Notes: generated by a model not told the origin, from the letters alone. A stretch of DNA of 64,000 nt from JBPBQZ01 sp050955105 (GCA_050955105.1 JBPBQZ010000014.1:20390-84389), one strand, 5' to 3'. Shown: positions 9,117 to 19,374, counted from the stretch's first letter. A program made the numbers and translations.

Positions 9117-10088
9117 TCAGCGATATTGCAACAATATCTTACCGATGCTGGCGCGCGAGGCCAGCGCCTGCAAGGCAGCGGCGGCGTCCTCGATCGGCAG
9201 GATACGATCGATCGGCAAACGCAAGCGCCCATCGCCGATCATGTCGAAAATTGCTGTGAGGCTGGCCATCATGACCGGGCGATTTGCGTACAGCTGCGGC
9301 ACCGCGAAGCCGCTCACCGACAACGAATGCGCAGCCAGAAAACCTGGATCGATCGGGTCGGGACGGCCACCGGCTCGGCCGAAAAGAATGATGTGGCCGA
9401 AACGCGCCAGATTGCGCAGTCCGGCGTCGAAGGTTGGCTTGCCGACCCCGTCGAGTATCAAGTCAGCACCGCGCCCGGCGGTGAGTTCGCGCAGTCGCGG
9501 TCCGAAATCTTCCGTCGCGTAATTGATGATGTCGTCGGCACCGGCCGCGCGGGCCGCCTGCGCCTTGGCTTCGGAAGACACCGTGCCGATCACGCGCGCA
9601 CCGCCGGCTTTGGCGATCTGCACGGCGGCAAGCCCCACCCCGCCGGCGGCCGAATGCACCACCACCGTCTGGCCGGCGACCAGTCGATGCATGGTATGCA
9701 GCAGGTGATAGGCGGTGAGACTGGCGATGGGAAACGCCGCGCCTTGTTCCAGGCTGATGGCATCGGTCAGCGGCAACAGCCGACCTTGACGCACCACTGA
9801 ATATTCGGCGAACGCGCCCAGGCCGATGTAGGCGACCCGCATGCCCGGCTGGAAATCGGATACGCCCTCGCCCACCTCGACGATGGTGCCGGCGGCTTCC
9901 ATGCCGGGAATGTCGGGCAGCGTGGGCTTGACGAAGTATTCGCCGCGGATGAACAGCAGGTCGCCGAAATTCAGGCCCATGAACTCGTTGTGGACGAGTA
10001 CGGCACCGGCGCCAGGCTGCGGGCGGGGAATGCGGTCGAGCTGCAAAACCTCGGGACCGCCGAGGCGATGGAAACGAACCGCGCGCAT
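9117..10088 (-). CDS. Zinc-independent MDR oxidoreductase, quinone-oxidoreductase-like
   Basis: A 323-residue medium-chain dehydrogenase/reductase. The N-terminal GroES-like half starts MRAVRFHRLGGPEVLQL. The cofactor half carries VVVHSAAGGVGLAAVQIAK, the AxxGxxG-type nucleotide loop that favours NADPH. The zinc-ligand cysteines of alcohol dehydrogenases are absent, so it fits the quinone oxidoreductase (Qor-like) branch. The substrate cannot be predicted. It is divergent from the Rieske oxygenase gene (137 bp between starts). A shared role with that gene is possible but unproven. Confidence 0.85.
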   Translation of the reverse strand: MRAVRFHRLGGPEVLQLDRIPRPQPGAGAVLVHNEFMGLNFGDLLFIRGEYFVKPTLPDIPGMEAAGTIVEVGEGVSDFQPGMRVAYIGLGAFAEYSVVRQGRLLPLTDAISLEQGAAFPIASLTAYHLLHTMHRLVAGQTVVVHSAAGGVGLAAVQIAKAGGARVIGTVSSEAKAQAARAAGADDIINYATEDFGPRLRELTAGRGADLILDGVGKPTFDAGLRNLARFGHIILFGRAGGRPDPIDPGFLAAHSLSVSGFAVPQLYANRPVMMASLTAIFDMIGDGRLRLPIDRILPIEDAAAALQALASRASIGKILLQYR

Positions 10089-10153
10089 CGTTTTTTAACT
10101 TTTTGCGATAACGGACGCAAGCATAGCATGGCAAGGAGTCGAGAAGCGGCAGG

Positions 10154-10159
10154 TATAAT
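10154..10159 (+). promoter_or_regulatory. Candidate -10 box for the Rieske oxygenase gene
   Basis: A consensus TATAAT lies 65 bases upstream of the chosen start at 10225. No strong -35 is visible 17 bases further upstream, so this is a sequence match only. Confidence 0.35.
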
Positions 10160-10224
10160 CTCGGGTTCTCAATCGACGCCGCTGATTGCGTTGTTCGCTA
10201 CTTTCACGCGTTCCGGGAGTGGGG

Positions 10225-11355
10225 ATGTCCAATCTGAGCCACGCGTTGCAAGCGAAGTCGGTGTCCAGCCAACTTCCAGTCACCGCTTATTTCGACCAGG
10301 CCCTGTTCCAACGCGAACTCGATGTCTTGTTCGCGCGTAGCCCGCGTTATGTCGGGCATGAATTGATGGTGCCCGCACCGGGCGATTATTTCGCGTTACC
10401 CGGCGAGGGTAGCGGCCGCGCGCTCGTGCGCGACGGCGACAGCCGCATCGAACTGCTGTCCAACGTCTGCCGGCATCGGCAAGCCATCATGCTGGAGGGG
10501 CGCGGCCAAGGCTCGCATATCGTCTGCCCGCTGCATCGCTGGACCTATGACCTGAACGGCCAGCTATTGGGCGCGCCGCATTTCCCCGACAATCCCTGTC
10601 TGAATCTGTCGCGCTTTGCGCTCGACAACTGGCAGGGGCTGCTGCTCGAACCACCGCGTCAACCGCGGCCGGGCGGCTTGCCGCGCAATATGGAACGCGA
10701 ACTCGCCGGGCTCGGTCCGGCGCGGCGGCTCGATTTTTCCGGCTATGTGTTCGATCACGTCGAAATTCACGAATGCAATTACAACTGGAAGACCTTCGTC
10801 GAGGTTTATCTGGAGGACTACCACGTCGAGCCGTTTCATCCGGGGCTCGGCAAATTCGTGTCTTGCGAAGACCTGCAGTGGGAGTTCAGCGACTGGCACA
10901 GCGTACAGACGGTTGGCGTGCACAAGGCGCTGCAAAAACCGGGCACGCAAACCTACCGCGCGTGGCATGACGCGATACTGTCGTTCAATCAGGGAAAGAC
11001 GCCCGAATTCGGCGCGATCTGGATGCTGTATTACCCCTACTTGATGATCGAGAGCTATCCGAACGTGCTGGTCGTGTCGTGGTTGATCCCACGCAGTCCG
11101 ACGCATACGACCAACGTCGTCGAGTTCTACTATCCGGAAGAGATCGCGCTGTTCGAGCGTGAGTATGTGGAAGCGGAACGCGCGGCTTATATGGAGACGG
11201 TGGCGGAGGACGACGAAATCGCTGAACGCATGGATGCCGGGCGGCGCGCACTGATGCAACGCGGCGTTTCGGAGGTCGGACCCTATCAGAGTCCGATGGA
11301 ATCCGGCATGCAGCACTTCCACGAATTCTTGCGCCGGGAACTGGGCGATATCTAG
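10225..11355 (+). CDS. Rieske (2Fe-2S) aromatic-ring-hydroxylating oxygenase, alpha subunit
   Basis: A 376-residue oxygenase component. The Rieske cluster ligands appear as CRHR followed by CPLHRW (CxH and CxxH, spaced about 17 residues). The catalytic mononuclear iron site is NWKTFVEVYLEDYHVEPFHP, with the two His ligands in DYH and FHP. No reductase, ferredoxin or beta subunit lies nearby, so the electron donor is elsewhere. Proteins of this type demethylate or hydroxylate small organic substrates; the substrate is not predictable. The ATG at 10225 is chosen because it follows a GGGAGTGGGG stretch; an upstream in-frame ATG (10186) lacks one. Confidence 0.88.
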   Translation: MSNLSHALQAKSVSSQLPVTAYFDQALFQRELDVLFARSPRYVGHELMVPAPGDYFALPGEGSGRALVRDGDSRIELLSNVCRHRQAIMLEGRGQGSHIVCPLHRWTYDLNGQLLGAPHFPDNPCLNLSRFALDNWQGLLLEPPRQPRPGGLPRNMERELAGLGPARRLDFSGYVFDHVEIHECNYNWKTFVEVYLEDYHVEPFHPGLGKFVSCEDLQWEFSDWHSVQTVGVHKALQKPGTQTYRAWHDAILSFNQGKTPEFGAIWMLYYPYLMIESYPNVLVVSWLIPRSPTHTTNVVEFYYPEEIALFEREYVEAERAAYMETVAEDDEIAERMDAGRRALMQRGVSEVGPYQSPMESGMQHFHEFLRRELGDI

Positions 11356-11452
11356 AGGTGGCGCGCGGACCCAGGTTGCCATGCACGGGGCCGCGCCGAT
11401 GGCCGATCATCGAAGCGCGCTCGCAGCAGCGCCAACGCTTGAAGGACCGAAC

Positions 11453-12406
11453 ATGAGTATGGATGATTTTTCGACGCCGCCCGCGGGCGGCTCACTCCTG
11501 ACCGGCTCGACCAGCACAGCGGACGAGACGCTGGTCGCGTCACCGTTGATTACAGCCGAAGCGTTAGCCATGCGCTTGCGCCAGGCTGAGGATCACACGA
11601 TCGTTTTCGACTGCCGCTTCGATCTGGCCGCTCCCGATACGGCCGAGCGTGCCTACGCGACCGCGCATGTGCCAGGCGCGTTGTATCTTCACCTGGACCG
11701 CGACCTGGCGGGCAGCAAAACTGGCGCCAATGGTCGGCATCCGTTGCCGTCCCGCGCGGCATTGCAGCAACGGATGGCAGCGCTAGGCGTGAACGACGAC
11801 ACCCTCGTGGTTGGCTACGATGCGCAAGACGGCATGTATGCGGCACGCCTGTGGTGGTTGTTGCGCTGGCTTGGACATGCGCAAGTGCAGGTACTCGATG
11901 GCGGCCTGCAAGCCTGGCAAGGCGCCGGCTTCGAGGTCACTAGCGAACTGCCGCCGAGTCCCGACCGAGTGACGGGCAATTTCAGCGATCGGCCAGCGTT
12001 GGTAGAAGCGGTCGATGTGGCCCAGCTCGAGACGCTGATTACCACGGGTTCGAAAGCGCGGTTAATCGTCGACGCGCGGGCGCCCGATCGCTTTCGCGGC
12101 GAAAACGAGACGATGGACCCGGTCGGCGGCCACATTCCCGGCGCGATAAATCGTCCTTTCAAGCAAAACCTCGACGCACAGGGTCGCTTCAAGGCGCCGC
12201 AAACACTACGCGCGGAATTCGAGGCCTTGCTGGCCGGCCATCCGGCCGCCGAGACCATCCAGCAATGCGGGTCGGGCGTTACCGCCTGCCACAACCTGCT
12301 GGCTCTCGAAGTCGCGGGCTTGCCAGGCGCGGCGCTGTATCCCGGATCTTGGAGCGAATGGAGCGCCGACGCCAAGCGGCCGGTAGCACGCGGCGCCGCA
12401 AGCTAG
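11453..12406 (+). CDS. sseA: 3-mercaptopyruvate/thiosulfate sulfurtransferase (two-domain rhodanese)
   Basis: A 317-residue protein with two rhodanese domains. The second carries the catalytic Cys272 in the loop CGSGVTAC, the form typical of mercaptopyruvate sulfurtransferase (SseA). The first domain has VFDCRFDLAAPDTAE and VVGYDAQDGMYAARLWW, the inactive domain pattern. The start at 11453 follows GAAGGA by 7 bases; an ATG at 11381 is in frame but poorly supported. It is convergent with polA. Confidence 0.88.
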   Translation: MSMDDFSTPPAGGSLLTGSTSTADETLVASPLITAEALAMRLRQAEDHTIVFDCRFDLAAPDTAERAYATAHVPGALYLHLDRDLAGSKTGANGRHPLPSRAALQQRMAALGVNDDTLVVGYDAQDGMYAARLWWLLRWLGHAQVQVLDGGLQAWQGAGFEVTSELPPSPDRVTGNFSDRPALVEAVDVAQLETLITTGSKARLIVDARAPDRFRGENETMDPVGGHIPGAINRPFKQNLDAQGRFKAPQTLRAEFEALLAGHPAAETIQQCGSGVTACHNLLALEVAGLPGAALYPGSWSEWSADAKRPVARGAAS

Positions 12407-12480
12407 GAAAGCCTCGAGCCCGCGCGGCTGCAGCTGCGTCTGCTCCCTGGCTATAGGCGCAGCGCGCGCCGCATCGCGCG

Positions 12481-15234
12481 TCAGTGCGCCTCTTCCCAAT
12501 TGAGGCCAAAGCCCACGTCGGCCACCAGTGGCACGCGCAGGGACTTCACCGCGCACATCAATGCGGGCAAGGTCTGGCGCACTTCCTCGAGTTCGGCCTC
12601 GGGCACTTCCAGCACGAGTTCGTCATGTACCTGCATGATCATGCGACTCGACAAGCCAGAGCTTTCCAGCCAACGCTGCACCGCAATCATCGACAGCTTG
12701 ATCAGATCGGCCGCGGTACCCTGCATCGGCGCATTGATCGCCGCACGCTCGGCGGCCTGACGACGCGGGCCGCTGCCGCCGTTGATCTCGGGCAGCCACA
12801 GCCGCCGCCCGAATGCGGTTTCGACATAGCCGCGCTGGCGCGCGCTCGTGCGCGTCTGCTCCATATAGTGAGCAACGCCTGGATAGCGAACGAAGTAGCG
12901 GTCGATGTAGAGCTTGGCCGCATCACGCGTGATACCGAGATTCGAGGCCAGGCCGAACGCACTCATGCCATAAATCAAGCCGAAATTGATGACCTTGGCA
13001 ACGCGCCGCTGATCGTTCGACACCGCGTTGCCTGCCACGCCGAATATCTCCGCGGCGGTGGCGCGGTGAATGTCGTCGCCGCGCGCGAATGCCGCAACCA
13101 GGCTTTCGTCGCCCGAAATATGCGCCATGATGCGCAGCTCGATCTGCGAATAGTCGGCAGATACCAGCACAGCACCCGGTGGCGCGATGAAGGCCTCGCG
13201 TATGCGACGGCCCTCTCCAGTGCGCACGGGAATGTTCTGCAGATTCGGGTCGTTCGACGCCAGGCGTCCGGTTACCGCCACCGCTTGCGCATAGTTGGTA
13301 TGCACGCGACCGGTGTCGGGATTGATCATGCGCGGCAGCTTGTCGGTATAAGTCGACTTCAGCTTGGACAAGCCGCGATAGTCGAGCAGTACCTTCGGCA
13401 GCGGAAAATCTTCGGCCAGCTTTTGCAACACGTCTTCGTCGGTCGACGGCGTCCCGCTAGGGGTTTTCTTAACTACCGGCAAGCCAAGCCGGGTAAAGAA
13501 GATTTCACCAATCTGCTTCGGCGAATTCAAGTTGAACGGACCGCCGGCCAGCGCATAGGCCTGCTGTTCGAGCTCGACCAGGCGTAAGCCGATTTCATTG
13601 CTTTGGCGTCCGAGCAAATCGCTGTCGATCAGTACGCCATTACGCTCCATCACGCGCAATACCCGCGATACCGGCATTTCGATTTCGCGATAGATCGACT
13701 GCAGTCCCGCTTCCTCGAGCATCTGCGGATAAAGGTTTTGATGCAGGCGCAAGGTAATGTCTGCATCCTCGGCCGCGTACTGGGTAGCTGCTGCGACCGG
13801 CACCTCGTCGAAGCCGATCTGGCTAACGCCCTTGCCGCAGACTTCCTCGTACTTGATGGTCTTCACGCCTAGGTGACGGGTGGCGAGGCTGTCCATATCG
13901 TGGGTTCGATGCGACTCGAGCACATACGATTCGAGCAAGGTGTCGTGCTCGATGCCAGCCATTTTGATGCCGTAGTTGGCGAGTACCTGCTCGTCATACT
14001 TCATGTGCTGGCCGACCTTCTTGCGTGCGTCGCTTTCCAGCCAGTCGCGCAGCCTTGCCAGTACTTCGTCGAACGGCAGTTGTGCAGGTGTGTCCGGGCC
14101 GCGATGCGCGAGCGGCAGATAAGCGGCATGGCCGGCCTCGACCGCGAACGACATGCCGACCAGCCGCGCGCGCATAGGGTCGAGCGAGGTGGTCTCGGTA
14201 TCGAATGCGGTCAGCTCGGCGGCATCGATGCGAGCGAACCAGGCGTCGAAGACTTCCCAGCTATCGATGACTTCATAGTGTCGAACCAGATCGGTCGCCG
14301 CGGCGGGCGGCGGCGCGTTGTCGCCGGATAGTGCACCGTGGTCTTCCAGCTCGGCATGCTGCAACTCACTGAGCCAGGTCTTGAAGCCGTGACGCGTGAA
14401 GATGTCGCGCAACTCCTCGCGCGCCTCGGCGCCGGTGACCAATGACGCGCCAATCGATGCGACCTGCGGCACCAGATCGCAGTCGCGACGCACAGTCACC
14501 AGCTTGCGCGCCGTCGGCAGCCATTCCAGCGCGCGGCGCAGATTGTCGCCGACCGCACCCTTTATCTCGGCCGCGTGCGTAATCACACCATCCAGATCGC
14601 CGAACTGTGTCAGCCATTTGACAGCCGTCTTCGGACCGACTTTCTCGACCCCCGGAACGTTGTCGACCTGATCGCCGATCAGCGATAGGTAATCGACGAT
14701 CAAGGCAGGGGACACACCGAACTTGGCCAGCACCGCGGGCGGGTCGAGACGTTCGTTCGACATGGTATTGACCAGTGAGACCTGCTCACTGACCAGTTGG
14801 GCGAGATCTTTGTCGCCAGTGGAAACCACCGCGCGCATCCCCGCATGCGTAGCCTGTTCACAAAGCGTGGCGATCACATCGTCGGCTTCGACACCGTCGA
14901 TCATCACCAGCGGCCAGCCGAGCGCGCGCACCGCGAGGTGGATAGGCTCGATCTGCCGGCTCAGATCGTCGGGCATCGACGGGCGATGCGCCTTGTAATC
15001 CGGATACCAGTCGTCACGGAAGGTCTTGCCTTTGGCATCGAATACACAGGCGCTATACTCTGCTGGAAATTCCTTTCGCAGCCTGCGCAGCATATTGATC
15101 ATTCCGTACAGCGCGCCCGTCGGTTCGTTGTCGGGACCGCGCAGATCCGGCATGGCATGGTAGGCCCGGTATAAATAGCTCGATCCGTCTACAAGAAGCA
15201 GGGTCTTGCCTTCCAGGTTTGGTAGTTCCGACAT
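12481..15234 (-). CDS. polA: DNA polymerase I
   Basis: A 917-residue polymerase for Okazaki fragment maturation and repair. The 5' nuclease domain starts with LLLVDGSSYLYRAYHAMPDL and contains VEADDVIATL and VSTGDKDLAQLV. The 3'-5' exonuclease has LTAFDTETTSLDPM, so proofreading residues are kept. The polymerase domain shows SADYSQIELRIMAHISGDES, RRVAKVINFGLIYGMSAFG and QVHDELVLEVPE. The ATG at 15234 matches the family N-terminus. It abuts the divergent start codon at 15235 with no base between them. A longer upstream frame (to 15534) would overlap the neighbouring gene and is rejected. Confidence 0.97.
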   Translation of the reverse strand: MSELPNLEGKTLLLVDGSSYLYRAYHAMPDLRGPDNEPTGALYGMINMLRRLRKEFPAEYSACVFDAKGKTFRDDWYPDYKAHRPSMPDDLSRQIEPIHLAVRALGWPLVMIDGVEADDVIATLCEQATHAGMRAVVSTGDKDLAQLVSEQVSLVNTMSNERLDPPAVLAKFGVSPALIVDYLSLIGDQVDNVPGVEKVGPKTAVKWLTQFGDLDGVITHAAEIKGAVGDNLRRALEWLPTARKLVTVRRDCDLVPQVASIGASLVTGAEAREELRDIFTRHGFKTWLSELQHAELEDHGALSGDNAPPPAAATDLVRHYEVIDSWEVFDAWFARIDAAELTAFDTETTSLDPMRARLVGMSFAVEAGHAAYLPLAHRGPDTPAQLPFDEVLARLRDWLESDARKKVGQHMKYDEQVLANYGIKMAGIEHDTLLESYVLESHRTHDMDSLATRHLGVKTIKYEEVCGKGVSQIGFDEVPVAAATQYAAEDADITLRLHQNLYPQMLEEAGLQSIYREIEMPVSRVLRVMERNGVLIDSDLLGRQSNEIGLRLVELEQQAYALAGGPFNLNSPKQIGEIFFTRLGLPVVKKTPSGTPSTDEDVLQKLAEDFPLPKVLLDYRGLSKLKSTYTDKLPRMINPDTGRVHTNYAQAVAVTGRLASNDPNLQNIPVRTGEGRRIREAFIAPPGAVLVSADYSQIELRIMAHISGDESLVAAFARGDDIHRATAAEIFGVAGNAVSNDQRRVAKVINFGLIYGMSAFGLASNLGITRDAAKLYIDRYFVRYPGVAHYMEQTRTSARQRGYVETAFGRRLWLPEINGGSGPRRQAAERAAINAPMQGTAADLIKLSMIAVQRWLESSGLSSRMIMQVHDELVLEVPEAELEEVRQTLPALMCAVKSLRVPLVADVGFGLNWEEAH

Positions 15235-15981
15235 ATGGACAAAAGAAAAGTCATCCCGAGTTTGAGGTCCCTCGCGGATCAAGAACGCGCGACGGCCAAG
15301 AAGGCCCGCGCATCGTGGCAGATGTTCACGATTATGGCAGAGTTTATCGAGGCCACCGAGTACCTTTCGGAGATCCGGCCGGCCATCAGCATCTATGGTT
15401 CGGCGCGTCTCAAGCCCGAATCGAAATACTACGAATTGACGATGCAGATCGCCCGCAAATTTTCGGATGCGGGACTGGCAGTCATTTCTGGCGGCGGTCC
15501 GGGCATCATGGAAGCGGCCAACCGCGGCGCCCACGCGGGCAAGGCACCTTCAGTGGGCCTGAATATCGAATTGCCGCACGAACAGTCAGGTAATCAGTAC
15601 CAGGATATCTCGCTGCGCTTCCGTCATTTCTTCACGCGCAAAGTCACCTTCGTCAAGAATTCCGACGCAGTGATCGTGATGCCGGGCGGCTTTGGCACGC
15701 TGGACGAGCTCGCGGAAGTGCTGACCTTGATTCAGACCAAGAAATCACGCCGCGTGCCGATCATTCTGGTGGGCAGCGAGTTCTGGAACGGCTTGCTCGA
15801 CTGGTTCAAGACCTCGCTGCTCGAAATGAAGGTCATCAGCCTCGAAGACCTCGACTTGATGCAGCTCATCGATGACCCGGACAAGATTCTCGAGGCTGTC
15901 TTGCAGTTCTACGAAGACAAGGGCGAAGAACCCAAGAGCGCGGCCGAACATTCCGACGAAGATCAGATGTTCTATCTGTAA
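15235..15981 (+). CDS. LOG-family Rossmann-fold protein (TIGR00730-type)
   Basis: A 248-residue protein with the lysine-decarboxylase-like (LOG) motifs SGGGPGIMEAANRGAHAG and PGGFGTLDELAEVLT. LOG proteins are phosphoribohydrolases that release cytokinin-type bases or cleave nucleoside monophosphates. The motif in the bacterial group next to polA is intact, so a nucleotide 5'-monophosphate ribohydrolase activity is likely but the substrate is unknown. The AMP nucleosidase gene just downstream on the other strand has a related chemistry. The start directly abuts the polA start and has no obvious ribosome site; a later Met (15322, MFTIMAEF) is a weaker alternative. Confidence 0.88.
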   Translation: MDKRKVIPSLRSLADQERATAKKARASWQMFTIMAEFIEATEYLSEIRPAISIYGSARLKPESKYYELTMQIARKFSDAGLAVISGGGPGIMEAANRGAHAGKAPSVGLNIELPHEQSGNQYQDISLRFRHFFTRKVTFVKNSDAVIVMPGGFGTLDELAEVLTLIQTKKSRRVPIILVGSEFWNGLLDWFKTSLLEMKVISLEDLDLMQLIDDPDKILEAVLQFYEDKGEEPKSAAEHSDEDQMFYL

Positions 15982-16064
15982 GCGTCGGCAGCGATCGCGA
16001 CCACCAATGTATTGCGACGCGATCGACTCGCGGCAAGGCGCTTGATATCGGCAGCGGGCGGCGG

Positions 16065-17582
16065 CTACTGAAACGCCGCCTCCGCAAAGCTGCGCAACTT
16101 GCGACTGTGCAGCCTTTCCAGCCCTTTCTCGCGCAATAGCTCCATGGTCCGCACGCCGATCTTCAGATGCTGGTCGACCTGCGCTCGATAGAATTGATCC
16201 GCCATGCCCGGCAGTTTCAGTTCGCCATGCAGCGGCTTGTCGGATACGCACAGCAAGGTGCCGTACGGCACGCGAAAGCGAAAACCATTGGCGGCAATCG
16301 TCGCGCTTTCCATATCGAGCGCAATGGCGCGGCTTTGTGACAGGCGGCGCACCGGCTCACGATGCTCGCTCAACTCCCAATTACGATTGTCGACACTCGC
16401 CACCGTGCCGGTACGCATGACGCGCTTGAGCTCGGCGCCTTCGAGTCGCGTGATATCGGCGACCGCACGTTCGAGCGCCACCTGCACCTCGGCCAAGGCC
16501 GGCACCGGCACCCACAATGGCAAATCGTCGTCGAGCACGTGATCTTCTCGGACATAGCCGTGCGCCAGCACGTAATCGCCCAGACGTTGCGTATTGCGCA
16601 GCCCCGCGCAATGACCCAGCATGACCCACGCATGCGGCCGCAACACCGCGATGTGGTCGGTGATGGTCTTGGCGTTTGATGGCCCGACGCCGATGTTCAC
16701 CATGGTGATGCCATTGCCATCAGCCCGCTTCAGGTGATAGGCGGGCATTTGCGGCAGGCGCGGCGGCTCTTCGCCGGTGCGCAAACCGTCGCCATGATAG
16801 GCACTGCTGGTAACGGCGTTGCCCGGCTCGACGAATTCCACGTATTGCTGCCGATAGGCGGTCACTTCCGGATCATCACTCTTGCTCATCAGTTCGCGAC
16901 CGAGTCGGACGAACTCGTCGATGTAGAACTGGTAATTCGTATAGAGCACGTAATTCTGGAAATGCGCGGGCGACGTCGCCGTGTAGTGCCGCAGCCGATG
17001 CAATGAGAAGTCGACGCGCGGTGCCGTGAAAAGCGCCAGCGGACGCGGCGCGCCCGCTGGCGCCTCATAGGTGCCATTGGCGATGCGGTCGTCAAGCGCC
17101 TCCAGATCGGGCACGTCGAACAGGTCGCGCAGACGGCGCAGTCGGTCGGCGTCGAGATCGCCTTCCAGATGGATGCCTTCGGGAAAGGCAAAATGAATCG
17201 GAATCGGCTGGTTCGATCGACCGACCTGGATCGCCACGTCGTGGTTCCGCTTCAGCAAGTCGAGTTGCTGCCGGTAATAGCGCTCGAACAGGTCCGGACG
17301 GGTTACCGTGGTTTCAAAACAACCCGGCCCGGAGACAAAACCGTATGAGCGGCGCGAGTCGACGTGGGTATTGAGCTCGGTGACGATCCGCACGAATGGA
17401 TAACAGGCGCGCACCGGTGCGGTGAAGTTCTCGCCACGGCGATAATCGTCGAAAGATTGGCGCAAGGCTTGCACCGCTTCGTCGTAAAGATCGCGCAAGC
17501 GCGCGACGGCCAAGGCCGGATCGTCGAACGACTCGACGGTTGGGTCGCCCAATGCGTCGGCGGCGTGAAAACTTGAATTCAT
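16065..17582 (-). CDS. amn: AMP nucleosidase
   Basis: Hydrolyses AMP to adenine and ribose 5-phosphate, adjusting purine pools. The 505-residue protein has the N-terminal AMP nucleosidase domain (from MNSSFHAADALGDPTVE) with SRRSYGFVSGPGCFETTVTR. The C-terminal phosphorylase-like domain carries ITMVNIGVGPSNAKTITDHI and ALDMESATIAANGFRFRVPY. The start at 17582 is preferred to an in-frame ATG at 17627. It is convergent with the LOG-family gene. Confidence 0.95.
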   Translation of the reverse strand: MNSSFHAADALGDPTVESFDDPALAVARLRDLYDEAVQALRQSFDDYRRGENFTAPVRACYPFVRIVTELNTHVDSRRSYGFVSGPGCFETTVTRPDLFERYYRQQLDLLKRNHDVAIQVGRSNQPIPIHFAFPEGIHLEGDLDADRLRRLRDLFDVPDLEALDDRIANGTYEAPAGAPRPLALFTAPRVDFSLHRLRHYTATSPAHFQNYVLYTNYQFYIDEFVRLGRELMSKSDDPEVTAYRQQYVEFVEPGNAVTSSAYHGDGLRTGEEPPRLPQMPAYHLKRADGNGITMVNIGVGPSNAKTITDHIAVLRPHAWVMLGHCAGLRNTQRLGDYVLAHGYVREDHVLDDDLPLWVPVPALAEVQVALERAVADITRLEGAELKRVMRTGTVASVDNRNWELSEHREPVRRLSQSRAIALDMESATIAANGFRFRVPYGTLLCVSDKPLHGELKLPGMADQFYRAQVDQHLKIGVRTMELLREKGLERLHSRKLRSFAEAAFQ

Positions 17583-17763
17583 CGTACTTCCCTTTGCGTG
17601 GCAGGGCCGGATAGCAGGCCTGCACATTATCCCGAAGCCTGGCGGCGACGAGCAACTATGTCGTTCGGCCAGGGCGCGGCGCGCGTGTCGCGCGGCTATC
17701 CAGACATTTAGCCGCGTCGGAGTGTTGCCAGTTTGTTAGAATTTCCTACCATCGGAGAAGAAT

Positions 17764-18168
17764 ATGAAACCGCTCGCTGCCCGCTTAATGTTTTGCATCG
17801 CTTTGGCGGCCACGGGGTCCGCGGGCGCCCAGGCCCTGCCGCAAGGCGCCTCGACCGCGCCCACCGCAGAAGAAAACGCGGCCGCCGGCCTGCCCGACCT
17901 GCAAGCTGTGAATCGTTCGCCAGTGGTGGGTAGCACCGCCACCGCGACCGTCGACGTGAATTCGCCGCGCGAACCGAGTTTTTATCTGCGCGACAAGAAT
18001 GGCACCGAAGTACAGGAATTCCGTGATCGCGGCAAAGCCACCGAGATCGACGTGCATTCCAATTTCGGCACACGCTATCGGATGACAACGCCTACCGATA
18101 CCTCGCCGCAAATTCAAAATAGCGGACCGCCCGCGGGTCGCGTACCCTCCGTGCACCTTAGCTACTGA
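17764..18168 (+). CDS. DUF2782 domain-containing exported protein
   Basis: A 134-residue protein with a signal peptide (MKPLAARLMFCIALAATGSAGAQA, cleavage after the AxA). The mature part contains EIDVHSNFGTRYRM, the short conserved region of DUF2782. Homologues sit next to polA or thrB in beta- and gammaproteobacteria, and their function is not known. A GGAGAAG ribosome site precedes the ATG by 5 bases. The low-complexity segment after the signal peptide (ALPQGASTAPTAEENAAAG) is probably disordered. Confidence 0.75.
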   Translation: MKPLAARLMFCIALAATGSAGAQALPQGASTAPTAEENAAAGLPDLQAVNRSPVVGSTATATVDVNSPREPSFYLRDKNGTEVQEFRDRGKATEIDVHSNFGTRYRMTTPTDTSPQIQNSGPPAGRVPSVHLSY

Positions 18169-18287
18169 ACGACATTGCATGAACCGGCCGCGCCTTTCCG
18201 GTGCTCGCCGGTTTGAAACCGACCGCGTCACATCTGCCTGGCGCCGGTCCACTTAACTGTGTTTCACGCACTTTCGCGATTCCCCGC

Positions 18288-19310
18288 ATGGCCGTATTCA
18301 CCGCAGTCGCCGACGCCGACCTGCAAGACTGGTTGACACACTATTCGCTAGGCGAACCCACTGCCTTCCGTGGCATTGCCTCAGGCATCGAAAACAGCAA
18401 TTTCTTCTTGTCGACGACAGGCGGCGAATACGTGCTGACGATTTTCGAAAAGCTCGACGCCCATGCCTTGCCGTTTTACCTACACCTGATGAAACACCTG
18501 GCAGCGCACGAAGTGCCCGTGCCGGATCCGATCGTGCGCGACGACGGCAAGCTTTTCGGTGAACTATGCGGCAAGCCGGCTGCCATCGTCACGCGCCTCG
18601 ATGGCGCGGCGCAGATGGCGCCCGGCATCAAACACTGCACGGAAGTGGGTCAGATGCTGGCGCGAGCACATTTGGCCGCGCGCGATTTCCCGCTGGCGCA
18701 GCCGAATCTGCGCAGTCTGAGCTGGTGGCAAGAAGTAGCGCCGGCGTTGCGGCCTTTCTTGTCCGATGCGCAGCGGGCGCTGTTCAACAACGAACTTACG
18801 CACCAGCAACAGTTTTTTGCGTCGGCTTCGTATGCATCGCTGCCCGCAGGCGCTTGTCATTGCGACCTATTTCGCGACAACGTGCTGTTCGTCGAGAATC
18901 ACCCCGAGGGCGGCGCGTCGGAGGTTCGGCTGGGCGGCTTTTTCGACTTCTATTTCGCCGGTTGCGATAAATGGCTGTTCGATCTGGCGGTCTGTGTCAA
19001 CGATTGGTGCATCGACTTGCGCGACGGCCGGCTCGACGCCGAACGCCTCGCCGCCATGCTGCGGGCCTACAATACGGTCCGGCCGTTCACGCAGCCTGAA
19101 ATCGCGCATTGGCGCGACATGCTGCGCGCCGCGGCGCTGCGATTCTGGGTTTCGCGCCTTTACGACTTCCATTTGCCGCGCGCCGCACAGATGCTGACAC
19201 CGCATGATCCCGGGCATTTCGAACGGGTTCTGCGCGACCGCATCGCCGCCCCGCACGTTGGTGTAGACGGCGCGACCCGCGTCGGGCCGCCGGCAACGGG
19301 CCACGCGTAA
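18288..19310 (+). CDS. thrB: Homoserine kinase (ThrB, type II, APH-fold)
   Basis: Phosphorylates homoserine on the way to threonine. The 340-residue protein belongs to the aminoglycoside-phosphotransferase-like form of ThrB. Evidence is the N-terminus [20 protein letters not shown], the [22 protein letters not shown] block, the catalytic-loop equivalent [12 protein letters not shown] and the metal-binding [23 protein letters not shown]. An in-frame ATG at 18201 exists, but the ATG at 18288 fits family length. It sits between the DUF2782 gene and a membrane protein. Confidence 0.93.
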   Translation: MAVFTAVADADLQDWLTHYSLGEPTAFRGIASGIENSNFFLSTTGGEYVLTIFEKLDAHALPFYLHLMKHLAAHEVPVPDPIVRDDGKLFGELCGKPAAIVTRLDGAAQMAPGIKHCTEVGQMLARAHLAARDFPLAQPNLRSLSWWQEVAPALRPFLSDAQRALFNNELTHQQQFFASASYASLPAGACHCDLFRDNVLFVENHPEGGASEVRLGGFFDFYFAGCDKWLFDLAVCVNDWCIDLRDGRLDAERLAAMLRAYNTVRPFTQPEIAHWRDMLRAAALRFWVSRLYDFHLPRAAQMLTPHDPGHFERVLRDRIAAPHVGVDGATRVGPPATGHA

Positions 19311-19374
19311 ACGCGCCGGGCGGAACGGCGTCGAACCCTGCCCGCCATAACCTAGTATTCACCGCCCGACCGCC

